Shown here: in pieces, positions 57,690-64,000 of the stretch
Numbering within the stretch: position 1 is the stretch's first letter
Layout of the letters: each line of letters begins with the position of its first letter
NCBI RefSeq assembly: GCF_024385525.1
Contig: NZ_JANFLU010000008.1
Coordinates: forward strand, 62,001 to 126,000
DNA: 64,000 bases
Origin: Arthrobacter sp. zg-Y238
GTDB taxonomy: Bacteria; Actinomycetota; Actinomycetes; Actinomycetales; Micrococcaceae
Direction: 5' to 3'
The notes under the pieces: generated by a model
Told to the model about the DNA's origin: nothing
The model's input: the letters and a program-made list of their open reading frames with translations, nothing else
The model's database searches: none
Program-made: the position numbers and the translations under genes

Positions 57690-58316
57690 ATGATCAGTTC
57701 CCTCCGCGGGGTCGTTTCGCACGTGGGCCTTACCTCTGCCGTCATTGATGTCAACGGATTCGGGATGCTCGTCCAGGCCACTCCGCAGACTCTGGCTTCG
57801 CTGCGCACGGGAAGTGAAGCCAGCGTCCATACCGCGATGATCGTCCGCGAAGACTCCATGACCCTGTACGGGTTCAGCGACGCGGATCAGCGCGAGGTCT
57901 TTGAAATCCTCCTCGGCGTCAGCGGCGTGGGCCCCCGGATAGCCCTGGCTGTCCTGGCCGTGCACACCCCCGAAGCCATCCGGGTGGCCGCATCCACCGG
58001 CGACGACAAGGCCTTCAGCAAGGTCTCCGGCATTGGCCCCAAGGGCGCCCGCCGCATTGTCCTCGAGCTGGCGGACAAGCTGGTGCCGCACGGCACCGCG
58101 GAAAACCCGGCCGCACCCCGTTGGCAGGAACAGGTCCTGGCGGCCATGACCGGTCTCGGCTGGTCCGAAAAGGACGCCACCGCCGCCATGGACGATACCG
58201 CCGCCGAGCATCCCGACGTCGCTGCCGCCGGCAACGTGGGGGAAATCCTGAAACTGACGCTGCGACGCCTCGGGACCGACGGCGCCCGGGCCTCCTCGCG
58301 CCGAAAGGCTGGCTGA
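57690..58316 (+). CDS. ruvA: Holliday junction branch-migration protein RuvA
   Basis: A 208-residue RuvA. Domain order: OB fold (residues 1-64), two helix-hairpin-helix motifs ([16 protein letters not shown] and [16 protein letters not shown]) in domain II, and the RuvB-binding domain III at the C-terminus ([19 protein letters not shown]). It binds the junction as a tetramer and loads RuvB. The ruvB GTG starts 1 nt after its stop. A weak LexA-like site lies before it. Confidence 0.96.
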   Translation: MISSLRGVVSHVGLTSAVIDVNGFGMLVQATPQTLASLRTGSEASVHTAMIVREDSMTLYGFSDADQREVFEILLGVSGVGPRIALAVLAVHTPEAIRVAASTGDDKAFSKVSGIGPKGARRIVLELADKLVPHGTAENPAAPRWQEQVLAAMTGLGWSEKDATAAMDDTAAEHPDVAAAGNVGEILKLTLRRLGTDGARASSRRKAG

Positions 58317-58317
58317 G

Positions 58318-59409
58318 GTGTCCGCTGATTCCCTGGTTGCTCCGGGGCCCGATCCGGACGACAAAGCCATTGAAGCCGCGCTGCGTCCCAAGAACCTGGA
58401 CGACTTCGTGGGGCAGAAGCGCGTGCGTGAGCAGCTGTCGCTGGTACTCGAAGCGTCACGGCTGCGCGGCCGCAGCGCCGACCATGTCCTGCTGTCCGGT
58501 CCGCCCGGACTGGGCAAGACCACCCTGTCCATGATCATTGCCGCGGAAATGAACGCACCGCTGCGGATCAGTTCCGGGCCGGCCATCCAGCATGCCGGCG
58601 ACCTCGCAGCCATCCTGTCTTCCCTGACCGAGGGCGAGGTGCTGTTCCTGGACGAAATCCACCGCATGTCCCGCCCGGCCGAGGAAATGCTCTACATGGC
58701 CATGGAGGATTTCCGCGTCGACATCATCGTCGGCAAGGGAGCCGGTGCCACGGCCATTCCGCTGGACCTGCCGCCGTTCACCCTGGTGGGAGCCACCACC
58801 CGCGCCGGCCTGCTGCCCGGTCCGCTGCGGGACCGTTTCGGATTCACCGGCCACCTGGAGTTCTATTCGACGGATGAACTGGAACTGGTACTGCGCCGCT
58901 CGGCCATGCTGATGGATATGAAGGTCAACTCCGCAGGCTTCGCCGAGGTTGCCGGACGCTCGCGCGGCACTCCCCGAATTGCGAACCGGCTGTTGCGCCG
59001 CGTCCGCGACTGGGCGCTGGTGCACGGTATCGAGCAGATTGATGCCCGCTCGGCCGGGGCCGCGCTGGATATGTACGAGGTGGATGTGCTCGGCCTTGAC
59101 CGGTTGGACCGCGCCGTGCTGACCGCGCTGGTCACCAAGTTCAACGGGGGACCGGTGGGACTTTCCACGCTGGCAATCGCCGTCGGCGAGGAACCGGAGA
59201 CCGTGGAGACGGTGGCTGAACCGTACCTGGTCCGTGAAGGCCTGCTCGGCAGGACTCCGCGGGGCCGCATTGCGACCCGGGCCGCGTGGGAGCATCTGGG
59301 CCTCCAGATGCCCGAGCACGTGGCCGCTGCCATGCCGCAGAACATGTTTTCCGGCCCGGGTACCAACACCTCGTCCGCGGCAGTCGACGAGAGCGTGCCG
59401 GAAACTTAA
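58318..59409 (+). CDS. ruvB: Holliday junction DNA helicase RuvB
   Basis: A 363-residue AAA+ motor. Walker A is [10 protein letters not shown], Walker B LFLDEIHR, sensor 1 GATTRAG, arginine-finger region GPLRDRFGF and the C-terminal winged helix ([19 protein letters not shown]). It drives branch migration with RuvA. Start is GTG 58318, one base after the ruvA stop, so the genes are coupled. A short disordered tail follows residue 340. Confidence 0.97.
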   Translation: MSADSLVAPGPDPDDKAIEAALRPKNLDDFVGQKRVREQLSLVLEASRLRGRSADHVLLSGPPGLGKTTLSMIIAAEMNAPLRISSGPAIQHAGDLAAILSSLTEGEVLFLDEIHRMSRPAEEMLYMAMEDFRVDIIVGKGAGATAIPLDLPPFTLVGATTRAGLLPGPLRDRFGFTGHLEFYSTDELELVLRRSAMLMDMKVNSAGFAEVAGRSRGTPRIANRLLRRVRDWALVHGIEQIDARSAGAALDMYEVDVLGLDRLDRAVLTALVTKFNGGPVGLSTLAIAVGEEPETVETVAEPYLVREGLLGRTPRGRIATRAAWEHLGLQMPEHVAAAMPQNMFSGPGTNTSSAAVDESVPET

Positions 59410-59514
59410 CAGTCCGCTCCCACGTTTTCCGTTTAGACTGGCCCTTGGGCACGGTCCCGGCACAATGCCCGGACCCCGCCTGACCCTTCCCCAACAGAAA
59501 CAGGAACCATCCAC

Positions 59515-59934
59515 GTGAATCCCGCTGATCTCTTTCTCCCTCTTCTGCTGGCGGTCTTCGTCATCATGATGTTCCGCAAGCAGAAGAAGTCACAGCAGAC
59601 GGTTGCCCAGCAGCGGTCCCAGATGCTTCCGGGTACCGAGGTCATGACCCAGTTCGGGCTTTTCGGCCGGATCGTTTCCGTGGACCAGGAAGAAAACAAG
59701 GCGGTGCTGGAGCTTTCCCCCGGCAACACCGCCACGGTGCACCTCCAGGCACTGACCAAGGTCGTCACCGTTCCCGCCGAAGAAACACCGGCCGATGACG
59801 CCGCCGCGGTCCCCGATGACGCCTCTTCCCTCACGCTCGGCAAGGACACCTCCGAGCGCCAGGACGCCGTGCAGGACGAGACACCTGAAGAAACACTCAA
59901 GCGCCTGAACCGCGACGACAAAAAAGAGAACTAG
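59515..59934 (+). CDS. yajC: Preprotein translocase accessory subunit YajC
   Basis: A 139-residue YajC. One N-terminal membrane helix (LFLPLLLAVFVIMMF), then the basic RKQKKSQQ linker and the MLPGTEVMTQFGLFGRIV core. The C-terminal 50 residues are an acidic Asp/Glu-rich tail. YajC associates with SecDF at the translocon. GTG 59515 is used. A TAGACT hexamer about 80 nt upstream (59434) may be its own promoter. Confidence 0.9.
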   Translation: MNPADLFLPLLLAVFVIMMFRKQKKSQQTVAQQRSQMLPGTEVMTQFGLFGRIVSVDQEENKAVLELSPGNTATVHLQALTKVVTVPAEETPADDAAAVPDDASSLTLGKDTSERQDAVQDETPEETLKRLNRDDKKEN

Positions 59935-59948
59935 ACTCTCCACGAGCC

Positions 59949-59972
59949 AAGCGGGGCATCGGTGCCCCGCTT
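59949..59972 (+). terminator. Hairpin between yajC and secD
   Basis: AAGCGGGGCA and TGCCCCGCTT pair perfectly around a TCGG tetraloop, 15 nt after the yajC stop and 56 nt before secD. No T tract follows, so it may be a partial terminator or an mRNA-processing site that sets secDF levels. Confidence 0.6.
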
Positions 59973-60027
59973 GCCGCCCGGAGACCATGACGGTCCCGGT
60001 GATCTTCGCCCTTAAGGAAAATTCCCT

Positions 60028-61755
60028 ATGCCCCGTACCGGCCCCGGCTCGGCCGCGAAAAAGACGCTCCTCTGGTTGGGCGTCATTTTTGCTGCCTTGG
60101 CCCTTTTGCTTGGCGGTGGTTCCATGTGGAGCAACGCCAGCTGGACCCCGAAACTCGCCCTCGACCTTGAGGGCGGCACCCAGATGATCCTTGCTCCCGA
60201 GGTGCAGGGCGGTGACTCCGAAATCACGACCGAGCAGCTCGACCAGGCCGTGGAGATCATCCGCCAGCGCGTGGACGGCAGCGGCGTCTCCGAAGCGGAG
60301 ATCAGCACGCAGTCCAACCGCAACGTCGTGGTGTCGCTGCCTGGTGTCCCCGATCCCGAGACCCGCGAGCTGATCCAGGCTTCCGCGAACATGGAGTTCC
60401 GCCCGGTCCTGGCCGGCGGCGGGGGACAGGGTGCAGCAGTAACGGATCCCACTCCCGCGGAACAGCTGCCTACCCCGTCGGCGGAACCCACCGATGCTTC
60501 GGACACCAACTGGATTTCACCGGAACTGCAGACGCAGTTCGAAACCACTGACTGCCTGAACCCGGATACCATCGCAAACGCGGAGCAGGCGCCGGCCGAC
60601 CAGCCCATGGTCGCCTGCGAGCCCGGCACCGCCGGCAAATACATCCTGGGCCCGGTCGAAGTTCCCGGCGTGGACATTTCCACGGCCAGCTTCGGCATGG
60701 CACAGGGCAACAACGGTGTTTCCACCAACCAGTGGGCCGTGAACATCGAGTTCAACGGCGAGGGCACCGACAAATTCCGTTCGGTTACCGAGCGTCTCTT
60801 CGCCTTCCCCCAGGGCGACCCGCGGAACCAGTTCGCCATCGTCCTCGACGGGCAGATCATTTCCGCGCCGACCGTCAACGCGGTCATCACCGACGGCAAG
60901 CCCCAGATCACCGGCAACTTCACCCAGGAAAGCTCCGAAGCGCTCTCCGAGCAGCTGAAATACGGCGCCCTGCCGATCAGCTTCGAGATCCAGAGCGAAC
61001 AGCAGGTCTCGGCAACCCTTGGCTCCGACCAGCTGAAGATGGGTATCATCGCCGGCCTGATCGGCCTGGCCCTGGTAGCCGTCTACTCGCTGTTCCAGTA
61101 CCGCGCCCTGGGCTTCGTGACCATCGCCTCGCTCGTCGTGGCCGGTCTGCTGTCCTACCTGGCCATCGCCATCCTGGGCTGGAGCCACAACTACCGGCTC
61201 TCGCTGGCAGGCGTGGCCGGCCTGATCGTCGCCATCGGGCAGACTGCGGACTCGTTCATCGTGTACTTCGAACGTATCCGTGACGAGCTCCGCGACGGCC
61301 GCGGGCTGGTGTCCGCGGTGGACAACGGGTGGAAGCGCGCCAAGCGCACCGTCCTGGCCTCCAAGGCCGTGAACATCCTCGCCGCCGTCGTCCTGTACTT
61401 CGTGGCAGTGGGCAACGTGCGGGGATTTGCGTTCACCCTGGGCCTCACCGCCATTGCGGACCTCATTGTGGTCTTTATGTTCACGCACCCCACCATGGTG
61501 CTTCTGGCCCGCACCAAGTTCTTCGGCGACGGCCACCGCTTCTCGGGCCTCGATCCGAGCAAGCTGGGCGCCGTACCGCTGTACCGCGGTGCCGGACGCC
61601 TGCGGAATCCCTCCGATGTTCCTGCTGCGCGCGGCAAGAACAAGGGAGCGGCCAAGGAAGCCGAACGACGGATGACCATCGCCGAACGGCGGCTTGCCGA
61701 AAAGCAGGAATCAATGGCCGGTAGCGGCCGCAGCTCCGAGAAGGACGGCGAGTAA
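60028..61755 (+). CDS. secD: Protein translocase subunit SecD
   Basis: A 575-residue SecD. N-terminal helix (about 13-33), then the LALDLEGGTQM signature of the P1 head, a Pro/Thr/Asp-rich insertion near residues 138-165, and six-helix RND-type membrane part from about residue 335, with GLIGLALVAVYSLFQYRALG and the GQTADSFIVYFERIRDE motif. Uses the proton gradient to pull exported proteins with SecF. Its stop overlaps the secF start (TAATG). C-terminal 60 residues are a charged tail. Confidence 0.95.
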   Translation: MPRTGPGSAAKKTLLWLGVIFAALALLLGGGSMWSNASWTPKLALDLEGGTQMILAPEVQGGDSEITTEQLDQAVEIIRQRVDGSGVSEAEISTQSNRNVVVSLPGVPDPETRELIQASANMEFRPVLAGGGGQGAAVTDPTPAEQLPTPSAEPTDASDTNWISPELQTQFETTDCLNPDTIANAEQAPADQPMVACEPGTAGKYILGPVEVPGVDISTASFGMAQGNNGVSTNQWAVNIEFNGEGTDKFRSVTERLFAFPQGDPRNQFAIVLDGQIISAPTVNAVITDGKPQITGNFTQESSEALSEQLKYGALPISFEIQSEQQVSATLGSDQLKMGIIAGLIGLALVAVYSLFQYRALGFVTIASLVVAGLLSYLAIAILGWSHNYRLSLAGVAGLIVAIGQTADSFIVYFERIRDELRDGRGLVSAVDNGWKRAKRTVLASKAVNILAAVVLYFVAVGNVRGFAFTLGLTAIADLIVVFMFTHPTMVLLARTKFFGDGHRFSGLDPSKLGAVPLYRGAGRLRNPSDVPAARGKNKGAAKEAERRMTIAERRLAEKQESMAGSGRSSEKDGE

Positions 61756-62771
61756 TGAGTAAGCTCCCCAGTTTCGCCGCATTCGGCAACGACCTTTACA
61801 CGGGAAAGCGGTCCTACAACTTCGTTGGCAAGGCAAAGCTGTGGTTCATCATCGCAGCGGCAGCCGTGCTGCTTTCGATCGCCATACCGGTAGCCAAGGG
61901 CGGATTCAACCTCGGCATCGAGTTCCGCGGCGGCTCCGAATTCACCGTCTCCAACGTCAGCAACACCGACGTCAGCGGCGGCGAGAAGGCCGTGGCCGAG
62001 GTTGCCGGGACAGCCGACCCGAAGGTCACCAACATCGCCCCGGGCACCATGCGGATCCAGACGGAGAAGCTGAGCGATGACCAGACCATCGAGGTCAAGG
62101 AATCGCTGGCGGATACCTACGGCGTAAGCCAGGACGAGGTCACCTCCACCTTCATCGGTCCCACCTGGGGCAGCGACGTCAGCCGGCAGGCCCTCGTGGG
62201 CCTCGTCGTCTTCGTGGCACTGGCCGCGGTGCTGATGGCCTTGTACTTCCGGACTTGGAAGATGTCGGTTGCCGCCGTCGTCGGGCTGCTGGTGGTTATG
62301 GTGGTCACCGCGGGCGTCTACGCCCTGAGCGGTTTTGAAGTCACGCCGTCGGCCATCATCGGTTTCCTTACCGTGCTCAGCTACTCGCTCTATGACACCG
62401 TGGTGGTGTTCGACAAGGTCCGGGAAAACACCAAGGACCTGGACAAGCGCACCAAGCGGACCTTCGCGGAAGAAGTGAACCTGGCCGTGAACCAGACCCT
62501 GGTGCGGTCCATCAACACTTCCGTGGTGGCAGTCCTCCCGGTGGCCTCCATCCTGTTCATCGGTGCGCTGCTGCTGGGCGCCGGAACCCTGAAGGACCTG
62601 TCCCTGGCATTGTTCGTGGGCATCATCCTGGGCACCATCGCGACCATCTATATTGCAGCGCCGCTGTACGCGTGGCTGCGCCGGAATGAACCGGACATCC
62701 GCAAGCAGGCCAAGCGGGTGGCCGAGCGCCGTGCAAGCGAAGCCAAGGGCTCGACGGCGGTCAGCGCCTAA
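61755..62771 (+). CDS. secF: Protein translocase subunit SecF
   Basis: A 338-residue SecF with the N-terminal helix, periplasmic GIEFRGGSEFTV region and six-helix bundle holding LSYSLYDTVVVFDKVREN and NQTLVRSINTSVVAVLPV. Works as a pair with SecD, to which it is translationally coupled through a TAATG junction. The N-terminus MSKLPSFAAFGNDLYTGKRS is typical of actinobacterial SecF. A strong hairpin terminator follows. Confidence 0.96.
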   Translation: MSKLPSFAAFGNDLYTGKRSYNFVGKAKLWFIIAAAAVLLSIAIPVAKGGFNLGIEFRGGSEFTVSNVSNTDVSGGEKAVAEVAGTADPKVTNIAPGTMRIQTEKLSDDQTIEVKESLADTYGVSQDEVTSTFIGPTWGSDVSRQALVGLVVFVALAAVLMALYFRTWKMSVAAVVGLLVVMVVTAGVYALSGFEVTPSAIIGFLTVLSYSLYDTVVVFDKVRENTKDLDKRTKRTFAEEVNLAVNQTLVRSINTSVVAVLPVASILFIGALLLGAGTLKDLSLALFVGIILGTIATIYIAAPLYAWLRRNEPDIRKQAKRVAERRASEAKGSTAVSA

Positions 62772-62794
62772 GGGGTAAATCCCGCTCCGACCAT

Positions 62795-62832
62795 CCGGTT
62801 CCGTACTCCATGCCAAGTGAGTACGGAACCGG
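62795..62832 (+). terminator. Hairpin terminator after secF
   Basis: Two 14-nt perfectly paired arms (CCGGTTCCGTACTC and GAGTACGGAACCGG) around a 10-nt loop, 23 nt after the secF stop, followed by CGGTTTAA. Confidence 0.8.
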
Positions 62833-62858
62833 CGGTTTAAGTGCGGTGCGGGCAGGCT

Positions 62859-62906
62859 TAGACTGGTTGACAGGGCTGCGTAAAGCGCGGCCGCCAAAAC
62901 GTTTTG
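62859..62906 (+). promoter_or_regulatory. relA upstream region with TAGACT, TTGACA and a 12-bp palindrome
   Basis: TAGACT (62859-62864) and TTGACA (62867-62872) are promoter-like hexamers, and CAAAACGTTTTG (62895-62906) is a perfect palindrome 37 nt before the relA GTG. Which element starts transcription cannot be decided; relA therefore probably has its own promoter after the secF terminator. Confidence 0.4.
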
Positions 62907-62943
62907 ACCACCTGCTTTTGAGAGCACGGAAGAAAGGTCGTCA

Positions 62944-64000
62944 GTGGCCAACAGTGCAACGCCTGCCGATGAGGCAGGAAACAGCGGCACCGCGGGAATC
63001 GACCCGGGGCAGAAGAGCACCGCAGCGCGCGAAGCTGCGGCATTGGATGCTGCCGCAAGCACCACTGACGCCCTGCTTCCTGTACCCGGCCCGGCTTCCG
63101 CTCCGGCGAAAGTCGGCAGCGGCGCAGGCCGTGCGCCGTCGACCGGCCGCCGTGCCTCCACGCGTGCACGGCTCGCCCGGCTGGCAGGCCGGGGCAACCC
63201 CGGCTACTCGCCGATGCTGGAACCGCTGCTGCGCACGGTCCGGGTCAACAACCCCAAGGAAGACCTGGAGCTGATCCAGCGCGCCTATGTGGTTGCCGAG
63301 CGCAGCCACGAGGGCCAGAAGCGCAAGAGCGGGGATCCGTACATCACGCATCCGGTGGCGGTGGCGACCATCCTGGCGGAGCTGGGCATGACCGGCACCA
63401 CCCTCGCCGCGGCGCTGCTGCATGACACCGTGGAGGACACCAGTTACACGCTGGACGAGCTGCGGAGCGAGTTCGGCCCCGAGGTAGCCATGCTCGTGGA
63501 CGGTGTCACGAAGCTGGACAAGGTCACTTTCGGCGATGCGGCGCAGTCCGAGACCGTGCGGAAAATGGTCGTTGCCATGGCCAAGGACATCCGAGTCCTG
63601 GTCATCAAGCTCGCGGACCGGCTGCACAACGCCCGCACCTGGCGGTTTGTGTCACCGGAATCGTCCGCCAAGAAGGCGCGCGAAACCCTGGAAATCTTCG
63701 CCCCGCTGGCCCACCGGCTGGGCATGAACACCATCAAGTGGGAGCTGGAGGATCTTTCCTTCGCCGCGCTGCACCCCAAGGTGTATGACGAAATCGTGCG
63801 GATGGTGGGGGACCGGACGCCGGAACGGGAAAAGTACCTGGGCACCGTGCGGTCGCAGATCGCCGATGACCTGCATGCGGTCAAGATCAAGGCCACCATC
63901 ACCGGCCGGCCGAAGCACTATTACTCGATCTACCAGAAGATGATCGTGCGGGGCAAAGACTTCGACGACATCCATGACCTGATGGGCGTGCGCGTCCTGG
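62944..64000 (+). CDS. relA: Bifunctional (p)ppGpp synthetase/hydrolase RelA/SpoT, 5' part
   Basis: Starts at GTG 62944 behind AGAAAGG and stays open to the window end (352 codons). After a 75-residue Ala/Thr/Pro-rich extension the HD hydrolase domain appears: [12 protein letters not shown], the HD in LLHDTVEDT and [15 protein letters not shown]. The synthetase domain begins at the very end ([28 protein letters not shown]). It makes and degrades the stringent-response alarmone. The gene after secF in many actinobacteria is this same relA. The 3' half lies outside the window. Confidence 0.95.
   Translation, partial: MANSATPADEAGNSGTAGIDPGQKSTAAREAAALDAAASTTDALLPVPGPASAPAKVGSGAGRAPSTGRRASTRARLARLAGRGNPGYSPMLEPLLRTVRVNNPKEDLELIQRAYVVAERSHEGQKRKSGDPYITHPVAVATILAELGMTGTTLAAALLHDTVEDTSYTLDELRSEFGPEVAMLVDGVTKLDKVTFGDAAQSETVRKMVVAMAKDIRVLVIKLADRLHNARTWRFVSPESSAKKARETLEIFAPLAHRLGMNTIKWELEDLSFAALHPKVYDEIVRMVGDRTPEREKYLGTVRSQIADDLHAVKIKATITGRPKHYYSIYQKMIVRGKDFDDIHDLMGVRVL

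Noticed and set aside
1-64000. CRISPR array, tRNA or rRNA genes, insertion sequence or prophage
   Set aside because: No regularly spaced repeats, cloverleaf-type sequences, transposase motifs or phage genes were seen; the only repeats are short tandem units.

Overview
The window is high-GC actinobacterial DNA, most likely from an Arthrobacter-type member of the Micrococcaceae. This is inferred from mycothiol-linked genes (S-(hydroxymethyl)mycothiol dehydrogenase and a mycoredoxin), the gene order thrS / HIT-type Ap4A phosphorylase / phosphatidylinositol-phosphate synthase, the block yebC-ruvC-ruvA-ruvB-yajC-secD-secF-relA, actinobacterial LexA boxes (TCGAAC-N4-GTTCGA) and many GTG or leaderless starts. 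No rRNA, tRNA, CRISPR array, insertion sequence or prophage was seen.

Layout. 0-3.5 kb: the 5' end of a MOSC-domain gene, a VanY-type carboxypeptidase, an SOS-controlled umuDC operon and a TM2-domain protein. 3.5-15.8 kb: mostly single metabolic genes (epimerase, two aldo/keto reductases, NmrA-like protein, thioesterases, lipoate ligase-like protein, X25-domain protein, lipase maturation factor-like protein, PIG-L deacetylase) plus a divergent SOS-boxed small gene and SRAP gene. 15.8-22.8 kb: a regulatory patch with an XRE/MmyB-type regulator, a MerR regulator and a CGNR zinc-finger protein, each next to a readable operator or promoter, and several gene remnants (SDR, ArsR, VOC). 22.8-25.4 kb: DUF427 protein and a tandem array of three small zinc-ribbon paralogues, with a fourth at 13 kb. 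25.4-30.7 kb: formaldehyde/mycothiol genes, an alcohol dehydrogenase, a secreted protein, mycoredoxin, a second SRAP and a VOC protein. 30.7-39.3 kb: chorismate mutase, two tandem Imm52-like genes, DUF2087, a tyrosine phosphatase, a DUF2776 membrane protein and two tandem DHA2 efflux pumps. 39.3-46.7 kb: SOS-controlled DUF6504 + dnaE2, then thrS-HIT-pgsA. 46.7-53.9 kb: M3 peptidase, CapA-like lipoprotein, two methyltransferases and a frameshifted DUF222-HNH gene with a LexA box over its start codon. 53.9-64 kb: gatD-murT, then the conserved Holliday-junction, Sec and stringent-response block, with relA cut by the window end.

Two themes stand out. First, DNA-damage genes are dense: there are four good LexA boxes (before umuD, before a small unknown gene/SRAP, before DUF6504-dnaE2, and on the HNH gene) and a weak one before ruvA. 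The UmuD-like protein carries Arg in place of the catalytic Lys, and the dnaE2 operon has no imuA'/imuB beside it. Second, many genes have a TANNNT hexamer 5-8 nt before the start codon, which predicts leaderless mRNAs. This architecture is conserved across the zinc-ribbon array and across the two Imm52-like genes, which look like small expanded, immunity-like families. A further observation is a near-identical 22-bp element in front of two distant minus-strand genes (18.1 and 22.5 kb), suggesting one regulator for both.
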